This document shows positions 6,292-12,447 of a stretch of DNA of 12,447 nucleotides, piece after piece. Each line of letters begins with the position of its first letter. Position 1 is the first letter of the stretch. The stretch is from assembly GCA_031275075.1 (NCBI GenBank), contig JAISPI010000015.1:1-12447 (forward strand), written 5' to 3'. The notes under the pieces were generated by a model that was not told the origin of the DNA, searched no databases, and saw nothing but the letters and a program-made list of their open reading frames with translations. This DNA is from Burkholderiales bacterium. Lineage in GTDB: Bacteria; Pseudomonadota; Gammaproteobacteria; Burkholderiales; Casimicrobiaceae. The translations under genes were made by a program, and so were the position numbers.

Positions 6292-6320
6292 TTGACAAAA
6301 AACGCTGAAACCGCTAGTCT
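6292..6320 (+). promoter_or_regulatory. Probable trp operon sigma-70 promoter
   Basis: A perfect TTGACA (6292-6297) is separated by 17 bp from TAGTCT (6315-6320), which keeps the conserved first, second and last bases of a -10 box. The start of transcription would fall at about 6326-6330, right at the trpL ATG. The -10 overlaps a single CTAGT, a TrpR-like half-site; the symmetrical second half is missing, so TrpR repression is unproven. Confidence 0.6.
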
Positions 6321-6329
6321 TCTCCCGTT

Positions 6330-6425
6330 ATGAATAATTTTTTGTTCATTTTGTCCGTTTCTTTCAACGCCAACCAAGGTTGGTGGCGCTGTCCTGTTTC
6401 CGAGGGCGGGTGCCTGCACGCGTGA
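6330..6425 (+). CDS. trpL: trp operon leader peptide
   Basis: This short frame of 31 codons begins MNNFLFIL and carries two adjacent Trp codons (TGGTGG, 6381-6386, residues 18-19) in the context GWWRC, close to the GWWR of the E. coli leader peptide. It ends ...GGCLHA at a TGA at 6423-6425, 32 bases before the terminator hairpin. Its job is to sense charged tRNA-Trp: a ribosome stalled on the Trp codons changes folding of the leader RNA. It is longer than enteric leaders (14 residues in E. coli), with an N-terminal hydrophobic stretch before the Trp pair. There is no Shine-Dalgarno sequence, and the predicted transcription start lies within a few bases of the ATG, so it may be translated from a leaderless or nearly leaderless mRNA. 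Confidence 0.88.
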   Translation: MNNFLFILSVSFNANQGWWRCPVSEGGCLHA

Positions 6426-6483
6426 TGATGAATCGCTGATTAAGTGAACGAATGCTGAAAGCCCGCCGAGTGCGGGCTTTTTT
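6385..6483 (+). promoter_or_regulatory. trp attenuator (alternative RNA structures 1:2, 2:3, 3:4)
   Basis: Segment 1 (GGCGC, 6385-6389), directly after the Trp codons, can pair with segment 2 (GUGCC, 6410-6414). Segment 2 (GGCGGGU, 6405-6411) can instead pair with segment 3 (GCCCGCC, 6461-6467). Segment 3 also forms the 5' arm of the terminator with segment 4. A ribosome stalled at the Trp codons covers segment 1, allowing 2:3 pairing and readthrough. A ribosome reaching the stop at 6423 covers segment 2 and favours termination. The pairings were found by eye and the energies were not computed. Confidence 0.85.
6458..6483 (+). terminator. Attenuator terminator of the trp leader
   Basis: AAAGCCCGC (6458-6466) and GCGGGCTTT (6472-6480) form a perfect 9-bp stem with loop CGAGT, followed by further T residues to 6483 (six Ts in all). 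It closely resembles the E. coli trp attenuator (AGCCCGC and GCGGGCT arms). Confidence 0.93.
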
Positions 6484-6534
6484 GTGGCCTGCGCCCGGAA
6501 GGAAAACGAAAACCTGATTTGAAAACTTTGCGGC

Positions 6535-6560
6535 AGGAACCACAATGAGGAACCACAATG
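6535..6560 (+). repeat. 13-bp tandem duplication in the trpE untranslated region
   Basis: AGGAACCACAATG occurs twice back to back (6535-6547, 6548-6560) and is followed by a third partial AGGATG. Each unit holds an AGGA and an ATG. The ATG at 6545 opens an eight-codon frame that ends at the TAA at 6569-6571, just before trpE. Confidence 0.85.
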
Positions 6561-6574
6561 AGGATGTTTAACCA

Positions 6575-8206
6575 ATGATGAACACAACAAACCTTCCCCC
6601 GCTTCTGAAAAATGCGCGCGCTTCCCGGCGATCACTACGCAGCATTCCCGAGCCGTTGGCATTGTTCGCATGGTTGACCGACGATGGCCAGCGACCGCAT
6701 ACCGTCTTGCTGGAGTCGGCTGAACCTTCGAGCCGGAAAACGCAAAAAAGCCTGCTGGTGGTGTCGAGCGCATTGTCGATTGCGTGCTACGGCGCCGAAG
6801 TCATATTGACAGCGTTGAACGCGCAGGGAAAAACATTGTTGCCGATGCTTGGGGAGTATTTCGGTCGCTTTTCTCCGCGTTTTGAAAAAGACGTCTTGTA
6901 TTTGCGCGTGCCGATAAACAAGACGAATGATAGTAAAAAGACGTCGGAGCAGGAGCGTTTGCAGGTCGAGTCGTCGCTAACTGTCTTGCGAGAATTGACG
7001 GCACTGTTGCGTGCAGCGTTGCCGGCCATACCGGAGGCGGTGTTTCTTACCGGTTTGTTCGCTTACGATCTGGTGGAACAATTTGAACCGTTGCCGGAGG
7101 CGGCGACCGACAACAAATTTCCGGATTATCTTTTTTATCTCGCCGATCAAATGATCGTGTTTGATCATCTGACCTCTTCCGGCACGATATTGGCTTGTAC
7201 TTTCGTCGCAGACGATTGCGGCAAAGCGCAAGAGGAAGCCGAAATGGCGCTCGCGGATATCGAAAAAACGGTATCTCTTTCCACAGACACGCTGAAAAAA
7301 AGCAGTATTCGCAAGCAAACGATACCGAATGTGGTTGAAACGGATATGGATGATGCGACGTTTGCCGCGCGGGTCGAAGCTCTGAAAGAACACATTGTCT
7401 GCGGCGATGTCTTTCAAATCGTTTTGTCGCGGACATTCTCGACACCGTGCAGCGACCCGTTTGCCGCTTATCGCGCGTTGCGGAAGCTGAATCCAAGCCC
7501 GTATCTGTTCTATATGCGCGGCAGCGATTTTACGCTGCTTGGCGCGTCGCCGGAATCGGCGGTGAAAGTGGATGGGACGACGCGCTGTGTCGAGATTTCG
7601 CCAATCGCCGGAACCCGTCGTCGCGGCTTGCGTGACGACGGCAGCCTCGATGTCGATCTTGATGGCCGGATTGAAGCCGAGCTTCGGCTCGATGAAAAAG
7701 AAACCGCCGAACACATGATGCTGGTTGATCTGGCGCGAAACGATGTGGCGCGTGTGTCCAAACCGGGAACGCGGTACGTCGCCAATTTGATGCGAACCGA
7801 ACGCTATTCACATGTGATGCATTTGGTGTCGCGCGTATGCGGCGAATTGCGCGATGGGCTTGATGCGCTGCACGCGTATCAGGCAAGCATGAATATGGGA
7901 ACGCTGACCGGCGCGCCCAAGATCAGGGCGATGCAGTTGTTGCGCCATTACGAAGATGGACGGCGTGACCATTACGGTGGCGCTATAGGCTATCTTCGCG
8001 GCGACGGCAGTTTCGATACGGCGATTGTGATACGGGCAGCGCTGGTACGGGACGGAATCGCTCACGTCCGCGCAGGAGCCGGGGTGGTGCATGATTCGGT
8101 GCCGTTGCTGGAGGCGGATGAAACGCGGCGTAAGGCCGAAGCGGTTTTGAAGGCCATTGCGTTGGCGGAAGCAAAAGACAGAAGCAAAACGGGGAGAAGC
8201 TCATGA
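6575..8206 (+). CDS. trpE: Anthranilate synthase component I
   Basis: TrpE converts chorismate to anthranilate, using ammonia delivered by TrpG; it is the first committed step of tryptophan synthesis. It has 543 residues (520 in E. coli). LLES at 45-48 is the tryptophan feedback-binding motif of sensitive enzymes. The chorismate-binding domain follows, with LSRTFS at 284-289, NPSPYLFYM at 306-314, PIAGTRRRG at 343-351, LVDLARND at 383-390, GAPKIRAM around 446-453, GGAIGYL at 468-474 and RAGAGVV around 499-505. The whole matches the enteric type of TrpE and not a TrpE-TrpG fusion. ATGATG at 6575 gives two adjacent possible starts; I chose the first, 10 nt after AGGA. A lysine- and serine-rich insertion-like stretch lies at about 115-130. 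The stop overlaps the trpG start (ATGA). Confidence 0.97.
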   Translation: MMNTTNLPPLLKNARASRRSLRSIPEPLALFAWLTDDGQRPHTVLLESAEPSSRKTQKSLLVVSSALSIACYGAEVILTALNAQGKTLLPMLGEYFGRFSPRFEKDVLYLRVPINKTNDSKKTSEQERLQVESSLTVLRELTALLRAALPAIPEAVFLTGLFAYDLVEQFEPLPEAATDNKFPDYLFYLADQMIVFDHLTSSGTILACTFVADDCGKAQEEAEMALADIEKTVSLSTDTLKKSSIRKQTIPNVVETDMDDATFAARVEALKEHIVCGDVFQIVLSRTFSTPCSDPFAAYRALRKLNPSPYLFYMRGSDFTLLGASPESAVKVDGTTRCVEISPIAGTRRRGLRDDGSLDVDLDGRIEAELRLDEKETAEHMMLVDLARNDVARVSKPGTRYVANLMRTERYSHVMHLVSRVCGELRDGLDALHAYQASMNMGTLTGAPKIRAMQLLRHYEDGRRDHYGGAIGYLRGDGSFDTAIVIRAALVRDGIAHVRAGAGVVHDSVPLLEADETRRKAEAVLKAIALAEAKDRSKTGRSS

Positions 8207-8829
8207 CTAAGCCACATATTCTCTTTATCGATAATTTCGATTCGTTCACGTTCAATCTGGTTGATGCGCTTTCCCAGCTTGATGCCGAAATAGACGTGTA
8301 CCGGAACGACGTTGACGCCGATACGGTGTTGCGTATCGCGCAGGAAAAGCGTTCGGCGCTGATTGTGCTGTCGCCGGGACCCGGAGTGCCGCGCGAAGCC
8401 GGCTGCATGATTGAGTTGATTCAAAAGGCTGCCGGACAAGTGCCGTTGTTTGGCGTGTGCCTTGGGCATCAGGCGATTGCCGAAGCGTTTGGCGGACGTG
8501 TGGGTACTGCGGGGACGGTTGTTCACGGGAAAAAGTCGCGGATAAAGCATCAAGGGCACCCATTGTTTTCAGGGGTTCCGGAAATTTTTGACGCCGGACG
8601 TTATCACTCGCTGGCAGTACAACAATTACCGGAGGCTTTCGATGTGATAGCGACGAACGTTGACGGCGAGGGATTGATCATGGCGCTGGCGCATCGTTCG
8701 CAGCCGGTTTACGGCGTGCAGTTTCATCCCGAATCGATTTTGACGACGTACGGACAAATTATTTTGAACAATATTTTTAAACTGGCGCTGGCATCGAAGG
8801 GTCTGCGCGCGACAGAAAAAAAGTTATAA
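8203..8829 (+). CDS. trpG: Anthranilate synthase component II (glutamine amidotransferase)
   Basis: TrpG hydrolyses glutamine and passes ammonia to TrpE. It has 208 residues. Class I amidotransferase features are present: the start ILFIDNFDSFTFNLV, the oxyanion loop LSPGPGVP at 56-63, the nucleophile Cys86 in GVCLGHQ, and the catalytic pair His175 and Glu177 in VQFHPES. It is a free-standing subunit, unlike the TrpGD fusion of E. coli. GGGGAG lies 6 nt before the ATG, which overlaps the trpE stop by four bases, consistent with equimolar translation of the two subunits. A dual role with PabB in folate synthesis is possible for this family but cannot be judged here; the position inside the trp operon points to tryptophan. 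Confidence 0.97.
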   Translation: MTKPHILFIDNFDSFTFNLVDALSQLDAEIDVYRNDVDADTVLRIAQEKRSALIVLSPGPGVPREAGCMIELIQKAAGQVPLFGVCLGHQAIAEAFGGRVGTAGTVVHGKKSRIKHQGHPLFSGVPEIFDAGRYHSLAVQQLPEAFDVIATNVDGEGLIMALAHRSQPVYGVQFHPESILTTYGQIILNNIFKLALASKGLRATEKKL

Positions 8830-8839
8830 GGAGATGATG

Positions 8840-9892
8840 ATGGACCGTATTTTGAGTAAGTTGTTAACAGGCGGCCGGTTGGAGCGCGAGGAAAGCCGCG
8901 CGTTGTTTGATGCGGTGATTCGCGGCGAAGTCGGCGATGTGGAAATGGCCGCTTTGTTGGTAGCGTTAAAATTGCGCGGCGAAACGGCCGAGGAAATCGC
9001 CGGTGCGGCACAAGCGTTGCGTGAGGGCGCGCGCGAGTTTCCGCGTCCCGACTACCGTTTTGCCGATATCGTCGGTACCGGCGGCGATGGCGCAAACACG
9101 ATCAACATTTCGACGGCGGTCACTTTCGTGGCGGCAGAAGCGGGGTTGCCGGTTGCCAAGCATGGCAACCGTGCGTCGTCGTCGCGTTGTGGCGCAGCGG
9201 ATTTGCTCGAACGCTTCGGTGTTAAACTCGATATGGAACCGGCGATAGCGCGGCGTTTGCTTGACGATGTCGGCGTTACTTTTCTTTATGCGCCGCATTA
9301 CCATAAGGGGATACGGCACGCGATGCCGGTTCGCAAAGCGTTATCAACGCGGACGGTGTTCAATTTGCTGGGGCCACTGGTGAACCCTGCACGGCCGCCA
9401 GTCATGTTGGTCGGCGTCTATGATTACACTTTATGTACGCTGGTGGCGGAAACGCTGAAGCTCTTGGGTTGTGATCGCGCGTTGGTGGTGAATGGCCTTG
9501 GTCTTGACGAGATTGCGGTACACGGCGAAACCAATGCTGCCGAGTTGCGTGAGGATGGAGAAATTACAACCCATCATTTCACGCCGCTTGATTTTGGCGT
9601 ACGCAAATTTCCGTTGTCGTCGATTGTCGGAGGCACGCCGGAAGACAACGAGCAAGCGATTCGCTTGGTATTGGGTGGTCGCGGCGATGAAGCGCACGCG
9701 GCGGCGATTGCCGTCAATGCTGGCGCGTTGTTGACGCTGGGTGGACGGGTCGATTCGTTCAAGCAGGGGTTTGCGCTGGCAATGAGCATTCTGGAAAGCG
9801 GCAAGGCGCTTGAGCGGCTGGAAACGATGGCGCGGTTGTCGCATCAGTTGGATGAAACACACGAGGAAATTTCTTATGCCAGTGCTCGCTGA
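8840..9892 (+). CDS. trpD: Anthranilate phosphoribosyltransferase
   Basis: TrpD joins anthranilate to phosphoribosyl pyrophosphate, the second pathway step. It has 350 residues from the third of three adjacent ATGs (8834, 8837, 8840); AAGGAG at 8828-8833 overlaps the trpG stop and is correctly spaced (6 nt) only for the ATG at 8840. The PRPP-binding loop GTGGDG is at 79-84, NIST at 89-92 and KHGNR at 107-111. The anthranilate site region RHAMPVRKALSTRTVFNLLGPL spans 159-180, and the metal-binding Asp-Glu pair is at 223-224. The stretch FPRPDYRFADIVGTGGDG closely resembles the TrpD part of the E. coli TrpGD protein. The 3' end overlaps the next gene by 17 bases. Confidence 0.97.
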   Translation: MDRILSKLLTGGRLEREESRALFDAVIRGEVGDVEMAALLVALKLRGETAEEIAGAAQALREGAREFPRPDYRFADIVGTGGDGANTINISTAVTFVAAEAGLPVAKHGNRASSSRCGAADLLERFGVKLDMEPAIARRLLDDVGVTFLYAPHYHKGIRHAMPVRKALSTRTVFNLLGPLVNPARPPVMLVGVYDYTLCTLVAETLKLLGCDRALVVNGLGLDEIAVHGETNAAELREDGEITTHHFTPLDFGVRKFPLSSIVGGTPEDNEQAIRLVLGGRGDEAHAAAIAVNAGALLTLGGRVDSFKQGFALAMSILESGKALERLETMARLSHQLDETHEEISYASAR

Positions 9893-11267
9893 AATCGTTA
9901 CCCGTAAACGTTTTGACGTTGCCGCGCGCATGGCGGAAACGCCGTTTGCTGTGTTGGAAGGACAGGCGAAGCCGACGACGCGGCGGCTGGGCGAGGCGCT
10001 CAAGCAACCGGGGTTGCGTTTCGTTCTCGAATGCAAAAAAGCATCACCCTCGGAAGGTTTGATTCGGGTTAATTTCGATGCGAAAAAGGTCGCGGAAACA
10101 TACCGTGGTTTTGCCGATGCCGTATCGGTGCTGACCGATACACCGTACTTTCAAGGCAGTTTTTCCGATCTTGAAAAGGTATGCGCCATACTTCCGCAAC
10201 CGGTTCTTTGCAAGGATTTCATCATTGATCCGTATCAGGTGTTTGAAGCGCGTGTTCACGGCGCTGATGCGGTGTTGCTGATGTTGTCGGTTCTTGATGA
10301 TGCGATGTACCGGCGTTGCGCGGAGGCGGCGCAGACGTTGTCGATGGACGTGTTGACAGAAGTGCACGACGAAGAGGAATTGAGCAGGGCGCTGGCGCTC
10401 GATGCACGAATCATCGGCATTAACAACCGTGATCTGAAAACGATGAAAATCGATTTGTCTACGACCCGGCGGCTAGCGCCGAAGATTCCGCGCGATCGGG
10501 TAATTGTGAGTGAATCCGGAATTGGAAGCCGTGCCGATATTGATGAAATGAGCGGCTTCGTCGATGCTTTTTTGGTTGGCAGCCGATTGATGAAAGAAGC
10601 ACAGCTTGATCTGGCGGTGCGAACGCTCATTTTTGGCCGCGTGAAAATTTGCGGGCTGATGACGCCTGAAGCGGCGCGTGTTGCGTATGAAGCGGGCGCT
10701 TTTTGTGGAGGGCTGATTTTTGCGCCGGAATCGCCACGCTGCGTGAACGAAACAAAAGCGCGTGAAATCGCCGCGGCTTCACCATTGCCGATGGCAGGCG
10801 TTTTTGTCAATGACTCGCTGGAGAGGACCGTACGGCTGGCGCAGGATTTACGTCTGGCGGCGGTTCAGTTGCATGGCGAAGAACCGCCGGCTTATGTGCA
10901 TAGATTGCGGCAGGAACTTCCTGCCGGGTGTGAGGTATGGAAAGCCGTACGTATCGATGATGCGATACCTCCGGTGGATGGGTTATTGGCGGAAACGGGC
11001 GCTGATCGTTTGCTGTTCGATACGTTCCGCTCATCGGCGCGTGGCGGTACCGGCGATCGTTTCGATTGGGCTTTACTGAAACGGCTTCCTCCGTCATCAT
11101 TGTCGCGGGTTATCATCGCCGGTGGCGTCACGCCGGAGAATGTGAACGAGGCGCACAGGCTGGGGGGATATGCGATGGATGTTAATTCCGGTGTTGAGTC
11201 GGCACCGGGGCAAAAAGATTTGGCAGCACTGAAACAGTTGTTTTCCAGGTTGAGAGGATGTTTATGA
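9876..11267 (+). CDS. trpC: Bifunctional indole-3-glycerol phosphate synthase / phosphoribosylanthranilate isomerase
   Basis: This is a TrpC-TrpF fusion catalysing two consecutive steps: isomerisation of phosphoribosylanthranilate (C-terminal half), then ring closure to indole-3-glycerol phosphate (N-terminal half). It has 463 residues (about 452 in E. coli TrpC). The synthase barrel, about 1-252, contains LECKKASPSEG at 51-61, LCKDF at 111-115 with the catalytic Lys, TEV at 161-163, INNRDL at 182-187 and SESG at 212-215. The isomerase barrel, about 256-463, contains KICG at 257-260 with the catalytic Cys, QLHGEE at 331-336, FDT at 381-383 with the catalytic Asp, and DVNSGVES at 435-442. The ATG at 9876 is preceded by GAGGAA at 7 nt and lies within trpD. 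Fusion of the two enzymes is the gammaproteobacterial arrangement. Confidence 0.96.
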   Translation: MPVLAEIVTRKRFDVAARMAETPFAVLEGQAKPTTRRLGEALKQPGLRFVLECKKASPSEGLIRVNFDAKKVAETYRGFADAVSVLTDTPYFQGSFSDLEKVCAILPQPVLCKDFIIDPYQVFEARVHGADAVLLMLSVLDDAMYRRCAEAAQTLSMDVLTEVHDEEELSRALALDARIIGINNRDLKTMKIDLSTTRRLAPKIPRDRVIVSESGIGSRADIDEMSGFVDAFLVGSRLMKEAQLDLAVRTLIFGRVKICGLMTPEAARVAYEAGAFCGGLIFAPESPRCVNETKAREIAAASPLPMAGVFVNDSLERTVRLAQDLRLAAVQLHGEEPPAYVHRLRQELPAGCEVWKAVRIDDAIPPVDGLLAETGADRLLFDTFRSSARGGTGDRFDWALLKRLPPSSLSRVIIAGGVTPENVNEAHRLGGYAMDVNSGVESAPGQKDLAALKQLFSRLRGCL

Positions 11268-12447
11268 ACAAAGTTTTTTCCGCGCCTGCTTCTTCCTTGC
11301 CGACAGCGGCGCTGAACATCGAGCAGGGCGCTTTTGGTTCGTTCGGCGGTATGTTTGTACCGGAGATTCTGGTGCCGACATTACAGGATTTGGCGCAAGC
11401 GTTTGAAAAGGCACAACGCGATCCGGCGTTCCGGAAAGAGTTTGATACATTGCTCAAAGAATACGCCGGACGCGAAACACCGTTGTACCGCTGCAATAAC
11501 CTGACGAAGGGGTCAAAGGCAACGGTGTATCTGAAGCGCGAGGATTTGCTGCACGGCGGCGCGCACAAGACAAATCAAGTGCTTGGGCAAGCGTTGCTGG
11601 CGAAACGTATGGGCAAGACGCGGTTGATTGCCGAGACCGGCGCAGGACAGCACGGTGTGGCGACGGCAATGGTCGGGGCGCTGTTCAAAATGAAAACGCG
11701 CATCTACATGGGCGATAAGGATATGAAGCGACAGGCGCTCAATGTGTTTCGGATGCGGCTGATGGGCGCTGAAGTGGTTCCGGTCGCAGCCGGTAGCGGC
11801 ACGTTGAAAGATGCGGTCAACGAAGCATTGCGTGATTGGTCGGAAAGTTATCCCAATACCCATTACCTTCTTGGGACGGCAGCGGGGCCACATCCGTTTC
11901 CGACCATCGTGCGTGAGTTTCAGCGGGTGATCGGACGCGAAGCGAAAGCGCAAATTCTTGAGCAGGAAGGGCGCTTGCCTGATGCGGCAATCGCTTGCGT
12001 CGGCGGCGGTTCCAACGCAATTGGTTTGTTCGCTGATTTCATCGACGAGCGTGGCGTGCGTTTGATCGGAGTCGAGCCGGCGGGGCATGGTTTGCATACG
12101 GACAAACATGGAGCAACGTTGCAAAAGGGGCGTCCCGGTATTTTGCACGGCAGTTACAGCTATGTGTTGCAGGACGAACATGGGCAGGTGGCGGAATCGC
12201 ATTCGATTTCCGCCGGTCTCGATTATCCAAGCGTTGGCGCTCAGCATGCGTATCTGCATACCAGCGGTCGTGCCGAATATGTCGGGATCACCGATGACGA
12301 GGCGCTGGAAGCGTTTCAGTTGTTGTCGCGTGAGGAAGGCATTATTCCGGCGCTGGAATCAGCGCATGCGATTGCTTATGCGATGAAGCTGGTAAAAACG
12401 GCGGAACAGCCGCAACTGCTGCTGGTCAACTTGTCCGGGCGCGGCGA
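11264..12447 (+). CDS. trpB: Tryptophan synthase beta subunit (cut by right edge)
   Basis: TrpB condenses indole with serine using pyridoxal phosphate. 394 codons are present; by the family's length only a few residues are missing at the end, as the protein reaches the conserved LVNLSGRG. The PLP lysine is Lys102 in GGAHKTNQV, Glu124 lies in AETGAGQHG, and the phosphate-binding loop CVGGGSNAIG follows in the second half, then GVEPAGHG and ISAGLDYPSVGPQH-like SVGAQHAYL. The N-terminus is some 15 residues longer than in E. coli before the shared GxFGGMFVP segment. The ATG overlaps the trpCF stop (ATGA), with GAGAGGA 5 nt upstream. Its partner trpA is expected directly downstream. Confidence 0.97.
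   Translation, partial: MNKVFSAPASSLPTAALNIEQGAFGSFGGMFVPEILVPTLQDLAQAFEKAQRDPAFRKEFDTLLKEYAGRETPLYRCNNLTKGSKATVYLKREDLLHGGAHKTNQVLGQALLAKRMGKTRLIAETGAGQHGVATAMVGALFKMKTRIYMGDKDMKRQALNVFRMRLMGAEVVPVAAGSGTLKDAVNEALRDWSESYPNTHYLLGTAAGPHPFPTIVREFQRVIGREAKAQILEQEGRLPDAAIACVGGGSNAIGLFADFIDERGVRLIGVEPAGHGLHTDKHGATLQKGRPGILHGSYSYVLQDEHGQVAESHSISAGLDYPSVGAQHAYLHTSGRAEYVGITDDEALEAFQLLSREEGIIPALESAHAIAYAMKLVKTAEQPQLLLVNLSGRG

Noticed and set aside
6260..6293. lolD terminator (AACAAAGGC with GCCTTGTT)
   Set aside because: The stem has a bulge and a 17-base loop, has no T-run on the rightward strand and overlaps the trp -35 hexamer, so it is not a convincing terminator for lolD.
6315..6320. TrpR operator at the trp promoter
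   Set aside because: Only one CTAGT half-site is visible; the symmetrical ACTAG partner is missing, so repression by TrpR is not supported.

Overview
The window reads as chromosomal DNA of a Gram-negative bacterium, most likely a pseudomonadotan (gamma- or betaproteobacterium). The evidence is a lipoprotein-releasing ABC system (Lol), which implies an outer membrane, a RecJ of proteobacterial type, and a tryptophan operon organised like that of gammaproteobacteria. I cannot name the genus.

There are three regions. (1) 1-2132 is an accessory segment read leftward. It holds the N-terminal part of a secreted YD-repeat (RHS-type) protein that runs off the left edge, a small orphan protein resembling domain III of elongation factor Tu, and a translationally coupled pair of unrecognised small genes. 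Three copies of a short REP-like palindrome are scattered through it, and a perfect 19-bp inverted repeat lies inside the signal-peptide codons of the RHS gene. The layout suggests remnants of an RHS/polymorphic-toxin locus (small orphan genes beside an RHS core), but no toxin or immunity activity can be shown from sequence. (2) 2133-6220 is housekeeping: recJ read leftward with its own terminator, and, divergent from it, a Dabb-domain protein gene followed by a lolC/E-type permease gene and lolD. (3) 6221-12447 is a tryptophan biosynthesis operon: promoter, trpL leader peptide with tandem Trp codons, attenuator, then trpE, trpG, trpD, a trpC-trpF fusion and trpB, which is cut by the right edge a few codons before its expected end. 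trpA is expected next but lies outside.

The trp genes form one transcription unit controlled by classical ribosome-mediated attenuation: scarcity of charged tRNA-Trp stalls the leader ribosome on two Trp codons, frees a GGCGGGU segment to pair with the 5' arm of the terminator, and lets transcription continue. The genes overlap (ATGA at trpE/trpG and at trpCF/trpB, 17 bp at trpD/trpCF), which suggests translational coupling. TrpE carries the LLES motif of feedback-inhibited enzymes, so the pathway appears controlled both at transcription and at its first enzyme.

The parts most worth a second look are the EF-Tu-domain-III-like orphan beside the RHS gene, the palindrome near the RHS start codon, the near-leaderless arrangement of trpL, and the enteric-type character of the whole trp operon.
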